Source: Ruegeria atlantica
Lineage (GTDB): Bacteria; Pseudomonadota; Alphaproteobacteria; Rhodobacterales; Rhodobacteraceae
Direction: 5' to 3'
Assembly: GCF_013033965.1 (NCBI RefSeq)
Contig: NZ_WQFE01000017.1
Location: forward strand, 1-64,000
DNA: 64,000 bases
Notes under the pieces: model-generated
Database searches by the model: none
What the model was told of the DNA's origin: nothing
The model's input: the letters and a program-made list of their open reading frames with translations, nothing else
Shown here: positions 33,192 through 42,000 of the stretch, in pieces
How the letters are laid out: each line of letters starts with the position of its first letter
Numbering within the stretch: the first letter of the stretch is position 1
Program-made: the position numbers and the translations under genes

Positions 33192-33605
33192 TCAGGTGCA
33201 CCAGGACAGGCGTTTGCCGCCCCAGTATTTGCGTGCGAGACCCTCAGAAATCAGAGTGGCCCCAACATCCCGCCCATCTACACGGCCAACCGCCAGGAAG
33301 CGGCCATGCTTGTCGACGTCGCGTTCAATTTCGAGATTGATGTGCCCGGCTGTTTGGATGAGTTCGGCGGGCCGTTTCGTGGCTTTCAAACCCAACGCTT
33401 TTTCGGCGTCACATTGTGGTCGATAGGTTTCAGGTGTGTCAAAACCCACAAGACGGTATCTGTCCCCAGCATGGTCAATAGTATCCCCGTCAACGACGAG
33501 CACACCTGTGGCTGAAACCTCCAAGGTCGCATTCTGATCCCAGAACTGGTGTGCAACGATCAGCACGCCAAATAGAACAGCCGTCAAAGAAAGAAGCTTT
33601 TTCAC
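33192..33605 (-). CDS. Secreted thermonuclease (staphylococcal nuclease family)
   Basis: The 137-residue protein has a hydrophobic N-terminal signal or anchor (about 4-20) and a complete SNase fold. Catalytic residues correspond to Arg51 and Glu59 (RLVGFDTPET) and Arg102 (DKHGRFLAVG), with spacings matching the Arg35/Glu43/Arg87 triad. Ca ligands include Asp40/41 and Asp56. It should cleave DNA/RNA in the periplasm or outside. Similar small nucleases are known on conjugative plasmids (for example RK2 ParB-type and pKM101 Nuc), so a transfer-linked role is possible. Confidence 0.88.
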   Translation of the reverse strand: MKKLLSLTAVLFGVLIVAHQFWDQNATLEVSATGVLVVDGDTIDHAGDRYRLVGFDTPETYRPQCDAEKALGLKATKRPAELIQTAGHINLEIERDVDKHGRFLAVGRVDGRDVGATLISEGLARKYWGGKRLSWCT

Positions 33606-33722
33606 GTGGCTTGCCCTCCCACTGGGATCGCAAAGCCAGATCCGAGGGAGATTAGGTTTATGAAACCAAATGACAGGAAGAGCTTAGTTCGGCTCTCCGA
33701 GCAAGCCACATGCGGCGTTGCC

Positions 33723-34076
33723 TCAGTCCTCGTCGTCTTCTTTGTCGAAATCCAGGTTGATCTGTCCTCGGACACCATCTGTCGTGATGGTGAGATCATT
33801 GTGCAGAGTAATGTCACTGCCGTGTCTGAAGCGGCTGTGAAAGTTGAAGAGGCCCGGAAACAGCGACAGCCTTCTAGGAACAACCCCTTGAGACGTCGCC
33901 CTCTCAGAGATGAGGACGTTGTCCTTACCGTCATAGCGGTAGATGCAAATATATTGTGGACGTCCATTTTGCCCAAGCTCGACTAGGTCATACCGAAACT
34001 CATAGTCCTTACCTGATGCATCAAGGTCTCGTGCTTCACCTTGGGTGATCAATGGAAAGTTCTTTCTGTGCGGCAT
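33723..34076 (-). CDS. Hypothetical protein with acidic C-terminus (117 aa)
   Basis: ATG 34076 is preceded by AAGGGG. The protein is soluble, beta-rich by appearance (YEFRYDLVELGQNGRPQYICIYRYDGKDNVLISE) and ends in a strongly acidic tail (DFDKEDDED). No family recognised. A plus-strand frame over the same DNA (33606-33986) is judged a shadow, because this strand has the better ribosome site and a more protein-like composition. Confidence 0.55.
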   Translation of the reverse strand: MPHRKNFPLITQGEARDLDASGKDYEFRYDLVELGQNGRPQYICIYRYDGKDNVLISERATSQGVVPRRLSLFPGLFNFHSRFRHGSDITLHNDLTITTDGVRGQINLDFDKEDDED

Positions 34077-34254
34077 GGTCGTCCCCTTATGGGACGACTT
34101 CTTACATTCTTTCGAATTCCCCGAAAGTTCTGATCTGGTAATTTCGATACTGCAAAATTTTAAATTTGCAAAACAGAAAATATGATGATCTAACTTTTTT
34201 GCAGAAATCAGCGCAAACGATCCACGAAATCACGTTGCTCGAAAGGACTACACT

Positions 34255-35016
34255 ATGTTTCGACTGAAGCTACTGGGATGCACATCTGCTATCGCTCTTG
34301 GATTCACTGCTCCGACTTACGCCTACCCAATCGACTGTGCGATTTTCTTATGCCTTGCTGCAGGGTGGCCCAGTTCACCAGATTGCAATGCCGCTCGAGC
34401 CGAGTTCATCCGGCGTATCACCCCCCTGCCGGTCGAACCGCCGCTTCAACTCTGGCGATGCCCAATGGGCGTAACCTCTGGTTCTGCCGACATGTCACCC
34501 ATGCAGCGTCTCGATGCCATCAAATCATCAAGTGCCAACCAGCTTCCTGAATTTCCCGGGACATACGGCAAAACCCCTCAAGTTATAGATGTCTCTTACT
34601 CTCAAGAGACTTGGTGGTCGCTTGATGTCTCCGATACCTTGGAATTGGTGCCGCTTGGAACAAGCGAAAAACCGTTGGCAACTGTCGGTGCCGGTTCCCC
34701 TGCCCTTTCTGAGCCCACGTTGGCAAACGTGAATCTATCAGCTCCTGATTTCGATGTAGTCCGATCCATACGGGTGTGGCACGTCCGTCACTACAGCTAC
34801 AAAGTGCGGGAACGCGAAGGGCCTTGCGAAACCCGTTTGGATATGGATGTCGGATCGTACGGCGAAAACGCCAGATTCAGTTGGTCCGATCGCGCACCTG
34901 GTCCGCATCCTGCGTGGCTACCCTTGCGTCGGCAATGTCCAAGCTATTTCCGCGGCGTGGGTGTCGAATGGTCAGACATTTTTGGCCGCTTCGACTATGT
35001 GCTCGTGCCGTACTAG
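34255..35016 (+). CDS. Hypothetical secreted protein (253 aa)
   Basis: A signal peptide at 1-23 (cut after APTYA-YP) is followed by a mature protein with six or more cysteines. These include an early CAIFLCLAAGWPSSPDC cluster and a later LRRQCPS, suggesting disulphides. AAAGGA lies six bases before ATG 34255, and a 180-base AT-rich leader precedes it. The Cys-rich start resembles proteins I associate with plasmid transfer loci of Rhodobacterales, but I cannot name a family. It stands alone between the transfer genes and the next cargo. Confidence 0.65.
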   Translation: MFRLKLLGCTSAIALGFTAPTYAYPIDCAIFLCLAAGWPSSPDCNAARAEFIRRITPLPVEPPLQLWRCPMGVTSGSADMSPMQRLDAIKSSSANQLPEFPGTYGKTPQVIDVSYSQETWWSLDVSDTLELVPLGTSEKPLATVGAGSPALSEPTLANVNLSAPDFDVVRSIRVWHVRHYSYKVREREGPCETRLDMDVGSYGENARFSWSDRAPGPHPAWLPLRRQCPSYFRGVGVEWSDIFGRFDYVLVPY

Positions 35017-35098
35017 CGAACACATACAGTAGCTATCTGAGCGCGGCCAGAACACGGCTAGCCTAGGAGGTCGACGCTATCGGCCTGTCTTTGTTTGT

Positions 35099-36046
35099 TT
35101 AGCCAAAAAGCTCACAAATTTGAGCCAACACGTTTTCGCGAACACTTGGCACCTCATACAAGACGTCGTGTCTCGCGTTTTGTATCAGCTCCAAATTCCC
35201 ATTGGGCCAACGTGCCATTCTCTCCTTGATTGCGGGGGTCGCGACGATTTCGTCCTCAGCGCCACAGAATGTGAGACACGGAATGCTAGGAGACTTCAGC
35301 TTAGAAAGTGCTCGAGTTTCTTTGAGGGCTTGGTACAACCAAGACATACTTGGTCCGCCAATCTGCTGGTCAGGCAGGGATTCCGAAACGTTCTGATAGT
35401 ACTGGTACATATCAGGGTCATGTGTCAGGCGGTTGTCGTCGAAATCCGTTGTCAGGACGTAACTCTCTCCGCGAGTGCCGGGAGCATAGGTGGCGCCTTT
35501 TCCAAGAGCTTGAAACGCGCCCGATAAAGGCCACGCCCCGAGCCGTTGCAATGTCGGTAAATTAATGTCCCACAGGGGGGCTGTGAACGCGCATGCTGAA
35601 ATTGGCAGGCCTTCGATTATTGCCCGCAAACCGACACATGCGCCCAGAGAGTGCCCAATGAGGTACCAAGGCTGTGGCAGATCGAGAGACTTAGCCGCTT
35701 CTACCGCAGCCGCTACGTCCTTCTGGTAGTCAGAGAACCTGACGACATGGCCCATCATCGGATCTTCGGCGAGCCTGTCGGAAAGTCCCTGGCCGCGCCA
35801 ATCAACCGCGAACGCGGTGTAGCCAGCGCAATGTAGATACTCGACGGTTCGTCCGTATTTTTCGATGTTTTCCGTTCGCCCTTGAAACAGAAAGACAGAA
35901 CCTTTGGATGTGCCCTCTGTTGGCCAGTGGGCCACCCTGAGACGAACACTGTCATCGGCAAGAACCCAATAGGCACGCACATCAGATGGGCCTTCCGCGA
36001 CTTCGGGATGAATGGGGGCATTATCCAAAACATTCGTTTTAAGCAT
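35099..36046 (-). CDS. Alpha/beta hydrolase (lysophospholipase-like)
   Basis: The 315-residue serine hydrolase has nucleophile Ser133 in GHSLG, an acid in FCGAEDEIV, and a catalytic His in NARHDVLYE near the C-terminus. The YTAFAVDWRGQGLSDR segment is typical of COG2267 lysophospholipase/monoglyceride-lipase proteins. There is no signal peptide, so it acts in the cytoplasm or at the inner membrane. Its start overlaps the end of the membrane/HTH gene by eight bases, so the two form an operon; a lipid or lipid-like signal substrate would fit a membrane partner (inference). Confidence 0.88.
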   Translation of the reverse strand: MLKTNVLDNAPIHPEVAEGPSDVRAYWVLADDSVRLRVAHWPTEGTSKGSVFLFQGRTENIEKYGRTVEYLHCAGYTAFAVDWRGQGLSDRLAEDPMMGHVVRFSDYQKDVAAAVEAAKSLDLPQPWYLIGHSLGACVGLRAIIEGLPISACAFTAPLWDINLPTLQRLGAWPLSGAFQALGKGATYAPGTRGESYVLTTDFDDNRLTHDPDMYQYYQNVSESLPDQQIGGPSMSWLYQALKETRALSKLKSPSIPCLTFCGAEDEIVATPAIKERMARWPNGNLELIQNARHDVLYEVPSVRENVLAQICELFG

Positions 36047-37673
36047 CTAATTCTCTCGTTTTTATTGCGTGCGGTCGAGCAAGGGTGGGTCGAGCAAGGA
36101 AACATGCAGCCAGGACCAGGGCGGCAATCATAAGGATCGTGAAGCCGGGAAACACACCAATGAGCGTATAAGTCACCGTCAACAGGAGCAGGACCCCGTA
36201 CATCGCCACCAAGGATGAGCTTTCCGCTTTCTCGTCATTCAGCAGGCCCAGGCTGGCAACCGCTTTACGTATTCTGGCCGTGCAGATCACAAAGACTCCG
36301 AAAATCACAAGCAGACAGAAGAAGCTGTAGTAGAAACCCGGCACATTCTGATGGAAGCCGTATCCATTAAAATGCGGGCCACTGCTCCGAATAGGGGCTT
36401 GCAGATCGGCTGCCAGCCAACCAACGATGTCCCTGCTGTCCGAGAGCAGGAAGCCGGCCTGAAGCTTCATCAAGATGGTGATCATCAGGCCCAATGAACA
36501 ACACCGGAAAACTCCAACAATTAGGGCGTCGCCGATCCTTGCCAGACGCCGCCGCTGTTCTTCAGCCCCATCGTGGGCGAGGCCCGCAGAAAAATCGACG
36601 ACATCATCGGTGAGCGTGTAAAGGACGATCAAGCCGGCAAAGAACAGATAGGACCCAAATGCATTCAGCAGAAAGACGAGCCCGGAGAAAACAATGGCGT
36701 TCGGAACTGAAATCATCTCAGGTTGGAAGATCGCAATTCTTCCCCAATCCACCGGCCAGTTTCCCGTGTTCCCAGTCAGCAGCGGGATCAGGTGTGTTTC
36801 CACCCAGTTGAAAGCTGAGGCTATCAAAACGGTCACAACAAACACTGCCCAATACACATAGGATAATGCTGTAGCCCTGCTTGCCCAGCTTTTGCTTGAT
36901 GATGAGGTTTTCAACCTCGTCACTAAGTCAGGTCGCCATTCTTCTTTCCACTGCTTTAACAGATGGATCAACACGGCGAAGTAGATTGGCAGAAGTATGA
37001 GGAAAACAATTGTCCAATTCGGCGCCCACAAAAACCCGACTTGCTTTATCGTACCAGTCGGAAGTTCGAAAAGAACGCTGTGAATGTTAAATGAAAACGA
37101 CATCAGCCCCAAAGCGGTGGCGGCGGCGAACACGACGGCAGGCAAGCCCAATGAAGAACGAGCACTGAACATCGCTTCCGTTCGTCCCACCAGTCCTGGT
37201 ATCCGCTTTGGTTCCAGTGAAAAACTGCGGTTCCCTGTATTCGCAATCGCAGCTTGATCGCCGCCCTTGGAAGCACCATCAGAGAGGTTCGCTTCACGCT
37301 TTTGAGCACTCCGCATCTCTCTTCGCTTTGTCGCTAGACGCCTGTTGGCGGTATTGAGTTCCGCCCTCCAGGCGGCGATGGAGTCGGGATCGTCACAGCC
37401 GAATACGCGCGCCAGCCAATGAATGTTGTCTGCGCTAATGCCTTTGTTATTGTCCTGAAACCAATGCTGAACGGTCCGCAGGTCTACACCCGTTTTGTTG
37501 GATTCGAACTGCGAGATTGTGCTGGCAAGAAGTTCTGGCGTCCAGGAGCCGACTGGTAGTCCGGACTCATCGGTCGGAAGACCAGCGCCGACAGACATCA
37601 AGTACTTAAAGAGTTCTTTGATGTCGCTGCCGTTGTTCGGCGGAGGAACAAAATATTTCCCGCGCTTGGTCAA
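36039..37673 (-). CDS. Membrane protein with N-terminal HTH-like domain (544 aa)
   Basis: Residues about 45-92 (LLASTISQFES, VDLRTVQHWFQDN, GISADNIHWLARVFGC) read like a helix-turn-helix DNA-binding domain. A basic linker and about seven or eight hydrophobic helices follow from 172 to the end (for example 215-240, 270-292, 325-355, 460-485, 500-540). It resembles proteins I recall under the name RcgA-type putative transporter on rhizobial and rhodobacterial plasmids, but this recall is tentative. The start is a TTG at 37673 near GGAAG, without a better alternative in frame. Tandem TTTCGT repeats lie just upstream. Could be a one-component membrane-bound regulator or a transporter with a regulatory head. 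Confidence 0.7.
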   Translation of the reverse strand: MTKRGKYFVPPPNNGSDIKELFKYLMSVGAGLPTDESGLPVGSWTPELLASTISQFESNKTGVDLRTVQHWFQDNNKGISADNIHWLARVFGCDDPDSIAAWRAELNTANRRLATKRREMRSAQKREANLSDGASKGGDQAAIANTGNRSFSLEPKRIPGLVGRTEAMFSARSSLGLPAVVFAAATALGLMSFSFNIHSVLFELPTGTIKQVGFLWAPNWTIVFLILLPIYFAVLIHLLKQWKEEWRPDLVTRLKTSSSSKSWASRATALSYVYWAVFVVTVLIASAFNWVETHLIPLLTGNTGNWPVDWGRIAIFQPEMISVPNAIVFSGLVFLLNAFGSYLFFAGLIVLYTLTDDVVDFSAGLAHDGAEEQRRRLARIGDALIVGVFRCCSLGLMITILMKLQAGFLLSDSRDIVGWLAADLQAPIRSSGPHFNGYGFHQNVPGFYYSFFCLLVIFGVFVICTARIRKAVASLGLLNDEKAESSSLVAMYGVLLLLTVTYTLIGVFPGFTILMIAALVLAACFLARPTLARPHAIKTRELDA

Positions 37674-37685
37674 TGGCTTCCACGC

Positions 37686-37726
37686 TTTCGTTTCGTTCCA
37701 TTTCGTCCTGTGTCGTTTCGTTTCGT
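37686..37726. promoter_or_regulatory. Phased TTTCGT repeats upstream of the HTH/membrane gene
   Basis: TTTCGTTTCGT occurs at 37686-37696 and again exactly 30 bases later at 37716-37726, with a half copy TTTCGT midway at 37701-37706. They start 13 bases upstream of the gene's start codon, on its 5' side. The spacing equals about three helical turns, as expected for repeated protein-binding sites. Confidence 0.5.
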
Positions 37727-37882
37727 GCGATTGTCAATGAACCGGGGTACTCAGCTATAAGTTGAGCAAAATGCCGCTACATCCTCTGGGGTGAATCGCA
37801 ATAATCGAACAGTCGAAAGTCCCCTACCCTTCGCTTAACGCTGGGTTTGAGGAATGGACCTGCAGGATACCAAGGAACGAAA

Positions 37883-38065
37883 ATGCAGACACAGCAACCA
37901 AGCGAGCGCGCGAAAAGAGCCGAACCGATCATTGAGGTGCAGGATGCCCTTACTGGCAAAACAGTGGTGCTTGTCTACGCGTGGAACAACGGACAGGTAA
38001 GCGTCGCATCTAACAGTGGGTTGAAGGTAGTAGAGCTTACTCCCACGGCGCGCCTTCGTATTTGA
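37883..38065 (+). CDS. Small hypothetical protein (60 aa)
   Basis: ATG 37883 has AAGGA six to seven bases upstream. The product (MQTQQPSERAKRAEP at the start) continues with a short beta-rich part (VVLVYAWNNGQVSVAS). No family recognised. It is divergent from the HTH/membrane gene, with the repeat cluster in between. Confidence 0.45.
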   Translation: MQTQQPSERAKRAEPIIEVQDALTGKTVVLVYAWNNGQVSVASNSGLKVVELTPTARLRI

Positions 38066-38411
38066 GAGTCTAGTTCCAAAACCTGTTTTTTTTGCTCGTG
38101 GTCTGGATCTAAGTAAAAGAAACCGGTCAGTTCAGCGGCGGTTGTGTTGCAAACTTTCGGATAGACCAGAGCCATCATTGTGCGAGATGCAATTGGTCGG
38201 ATCGCCAGCCCAACTAAGCTGCTCACAAAGGAATTAGCGATGAAACCCTAGATACACGCCCATCATTGACTCTGTATTTTCCGTACGACTTGGGAAGAAG
38301 GGCTAAAACTCGTCATCTGCGCTTCTGTTGGCCAGAATAGATCAAACATCGTAACCGCTTTGCATTCTAGCCGTGAATCATGTTGCTAGATGAAGTAGAT
38401 GGGTCCTGATC
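38066..38411. other. Intergenic region with an IS6-like end remnant
   Basis: 346 bases without a convincing gene. A T8 run occurs near 38087. The only recognisable element is the IS6-type terminal sequence at 38140-38153, annotated separately. A minus-strand frame through 37975-38226 is treated as a shadow of the insertion-sequence remnant. Confidence 0.4.
38140..38153 (+). mobile_element. Possible IS6-family terminal inverted repeat remnant
   Basis: GGTTGTGTTGCAAA closely resembles the ends of IS6-family elements (consensus of the type GGTTCTGTTGCAAA). No transposase gene or second end is visible, so this would be a relic or a chance match. Confidence 0.3.
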
Positions 38412-38870
38412 CTAGTCTTGCTTCCAGGGCAGTTCTGCCTTTTTCCATCCATTGATAAGACCGCGATGACCTTGTGCATTCACCTCACCTTCCATACCAA
38501 ACGCGACATTTGTACAATGCACATTCACACCACGCGACTGCATCTGGCGCGAGAATTCCTCTGCCGCGGAAATGGCCCGGGGACCGGCCCGGCACAGGAA
38601 GAATAGACGAGATGGGATCTCGTCACCCAAGTCATCCAACAGATCGGTTAAAAACCCAAGATTTTGGGTCATACGTGGCCAGGTATGCCATTCGACGCAC
38701 AACAATCGGCGATCAATAGAAGAAAGATCAGGGCGACCTACAAAGTGCCATTCGGGATGCGTTCGAACGTCCACCATAGCGGCATCTGGTATTGCTTGCA
38801 TTGCGTCCCAAACGTCGAGAGGGTCCATTTCGTCAACAACAGTGTGACTGTTTATCAGTTTGTACTCCAT
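38412..38870 (-). CDS. Rhodanese-like protein
   Basis: The 152-residue single rhodanese domain has the N-terminal structural motif MVDVRTHPEWHFVG at 32-45 and an active-site loop CRAGPR at 93-98, so the catalytic Cys93 is present. It should carry sulfur as a persulfide, or act as a phosphatase-like/redox protein. ATG follows AAAGGAGG by seven bases, a very strong ribosome site. It stands alone downstream of the autotransporter gene; no link to neighbours is evident. Confidence 0.88.
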   Translation of the reverse strand: MEYKLINSHTVVDEMDPLDVWDAMQAIPDAAMVDVRTHPEWHFVGRPDLSSIDRRLLCVEWHTWPRMTQNLGFLTDLLDDLGDEIPSRLFFLCRAGPRAISAAEEFSRQMQSRGVNVHCTNVAFGMEGEVNAQGHRGLINGWKKAELPWKQD

Positions 38871-39028
38871 CGCTAGCCTCCTTTCGCGGATACTAATGAA
38901 AGTGGAAAAAAGATGATGGTCTCACAACAGTTGAAACCTAACTAAACGGAACGGTGAGCAATTGTGTTCTTGAGCCTTTCGGAGGCGCATAGTGGAGCGC
39001 GAGTATGGCTCGCGCACCACTCATGCTT

Positions 39029-42000
39029 TTAGAAGCTCATCGCAAAACCAAACTGGCCCGAAATGGACAATTCATCACTGCTGGTTCCGCCGAACCCGTC
39101 GGATACAGATAATTCTCCAAACAATGATCCGGTTTCAGACAGTTGCCACTGGCCACCAACTGTCAATTGCGCACGGTCGCGATTGCGTCTTGTAGGCAAT
39201 TCTGTCCCGCCGAAACTGACAGCCGTCTGATTGTCGAACGCATGAAACCAATCCACTTGCGAGTAGAACTGGTTTCCGCTGGCATTGAAGTATTGGTAGC
39301 GCAGGCCAAGCCGGCCGGTCAGAGTATCTCCGTCGGTGAGCGAGCCACCGGTTGTTGCAGAATCGTCGCTGCGCACCTCGTTGTAGATCAGTTGCGCCTG
39401 AGGTACGATCTGACTGTTCGTGCCGGCAATCGGGATTTCTTTGCCGACCTCGATCGAGGCTGCGAAGCCACTGCCATTAATGTCCTCGGCCGTACCATCC
39501 GTGTAGTTCAACGTGTTGTCGAATGTCGCAAAGCGCGCTTGTCCTTCAGCGTAAAACAGATTGTTTCCCAGCCACAAACCGCTGAGGGTCGCATCGTAGC
39601 TGGTCGTGGACGAGCTTGCAGCGTTCAATGTGGCCGCTTGCGCAGTTGTGGACAGATCTGTTGCACCCAGTTCCAAACCGGCGATCAGAACCCCGGCACC
39701 GGTTTCCAAGACAGGGATTCCAAGACCAAATTCAATTCTGCCGAAGCTTGTGTCGACATCACGGCCATCGAAACTGTATCCATCGCGACCACCAGAGACC
39801 TCGAACCAGGTCAGGTTGCTCCCGTCAGTCGTGATCAATTCGTGCAGGCTTCGAGTTACGAATTGATCACCGTTACCCAGGTTTCGCTGTGCAATACTTG
39901 CAAGTCGACGGCTTGCCGAACCAACGTTCAGAAGATCGCCCAATGCTTGAACATTTGCTCCGTATATCGCAGCGTCTGAAGTCACCTGAAGTTGGCCGTT
40001 TTGATTTAGCGCTGACAGAACAAACTGATTGGTCGATTGGTCAAAGCTGAGTGTGTACAAGTGTGCCCCGCTGACAATCGCGCGTTCCCCGTCAGATGAC
40101 ACAGTGTCGGCGTTGCCCAATTCAAAGTCACCTGCCGTCGCTTCGCCATCGACTTCAACCAAGAGATAGGCTTGCGTCTGTCCATCCAAAGTCGCCGTCG
40201 TGCGAATGAACAGCAATTGGTTGGCACCCGCTGTGTTGCCCCCAATGTCCAACCGGTCGTTGCCGTCATTTCCAACGTCCAGTGTGACATTACCTGTTCC
40301 CGTCAGGTTTCCCCTTACTGCCAATACATCACTGGTCTGCCCATTGCTCAGCGAAATATTCCCGCTATTGGTTACGTTTGCATCTATTATTGACCTTCTC
40401 GAGATTTGGACGGTCTGAGCGAAACCGCCTGCACCGACAACAAGTAATCCGTTCACGAATGAAATGCGGCTGTCGCTCAAATTCAGAATGTCCGCACCAA
40501 GCGTGTCAGACGCGGCGCTGAATCGAAGATCGGAACCTGTATTCACATTGACAGTTTCCCAGTTGAGTAGATCCACCTGATCAAGGCCGGCTTGCACGTT
40601 GTCGAAGCTCAATGTGTCAGTGCCGTCGCCACCATCAAAATCAAATCCATCGAGCTGGTTTACCAGCACCCCGACGCCCTGCAAGGACAGCGAGTCCGCA
40701 CCAGCTCCCAGCGAGACCGCACCAGCTAAGACAGAACCCGACTGGAACACTGTGTCGCTATCGCCTTCATTGTTGACGATCGCGCTGCCGGATAGCCCAC
40801 CTACCCGAGATCCTGAGGTAGCAATGATTTGGGTGTGCCTGCCTTCCCGCGTTGAAGCGGTAATCGCATCTCTTGTTGTCGAAGTGACTTCTCCGGTGAC
40901 CGTGATTGACAGGTCTTGCGCACCGAAAGTGCTGGCGGAAATTCCGTCTAACTGGCTGGATACATCGTTTGCAACGATGCTGACATCGCCGGTCCCATCG
41001 CTCAGTGACAAGATACCCCCATCGCGGCCATAGATAGATTCGCTGCTTTCAATTGACAGCCCTGTGGATCCCGCCTCGGAAATACCGAAAACGCCGACCC
41101 GGTTGCTGTTGGCGTTGGCGATCGAGATCGACAGGGATCCTGGACCAACCTGCACACTGTCGACTGCGTTTAACTCACTTGTGATGTCGCCAGTTGCGTT
41201 AATGATTGTGTCGCCACTGCCCCGATTGGTGGTGAATATACCTTCGCCTAAGCTGCTGCTCACAGAACCGGTTGTGGTGATCGTCAGATCGCTTGAACCA
41301 TCATAGTTGACACCAATGACACCTCTGGTCATGCCCGAAACATCGACCGCAGTGATCTCGGTTGCCCCGGTGCCAGAGTTACGGACGGCAATCCCCTCTT
41401 GAAGGGCTTGCACGGTACCGGTTGCATTTGCGCTCAGGTTCGTGCCGCTGGTGGTGTTGGACAACTGGATACCATCCGTTGCGCCCGAGACGTTCTCGGC
41501 AATTACGCTAGCAGCACCGCTTCCTCTATGGGTGCCCAATATGCCTTCCTGAGTAGCGCCTGTCACTGTTCCGGTTGTGGTGATGGAAAGACTGGTTGTT
41601 GAACCTTCACTGGTCGCATAAATCCCGCGGGTCGCGCCGGATACATCAGCAGTCGAAATGGTCACCTGTCCGGCGCCTCGACTGTTAACTCTGACACCAT
41701 CGGCTCCACCCCTAACCGGCCCGGTCGCGGTGACCGTCAGATTGTCGGTTCCCGATCCATTGTCTGCAAAGATACCTTCTGATGACGTTCCGGTCACAGC
41801 ACCATTGGCGGAGATGATCAGATCGCCCCCATTGCGATTGATGGCATCAATCCCTCGATCACCGCCGGTCACGTCCTGATCGCTTGTGATACGCAAGTTT
41901 GCGTTTCCAGCATTTCTTGCATCGATACCAGCATCAGCCCCAGATACCACGCCGCTTGTGGTTATGGTCAGTGCGGTGCCCCTCGACAAATTGACAGCAT

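Noticed and set aside
33606..33986. Plus-strand open frame opposite the acidic hypothetical protein
   Set aside because: It lacks a good ribosome site and overlaps the better supported minus-strand gene at 33723-34076.
37975..38226. Minus-strand open frame of about 80 codons
   Set aside because: It overlaps the small plus-strand gene and reads as sequence linked with insertion-sequence ends, not a folded protein; no ribosome site.
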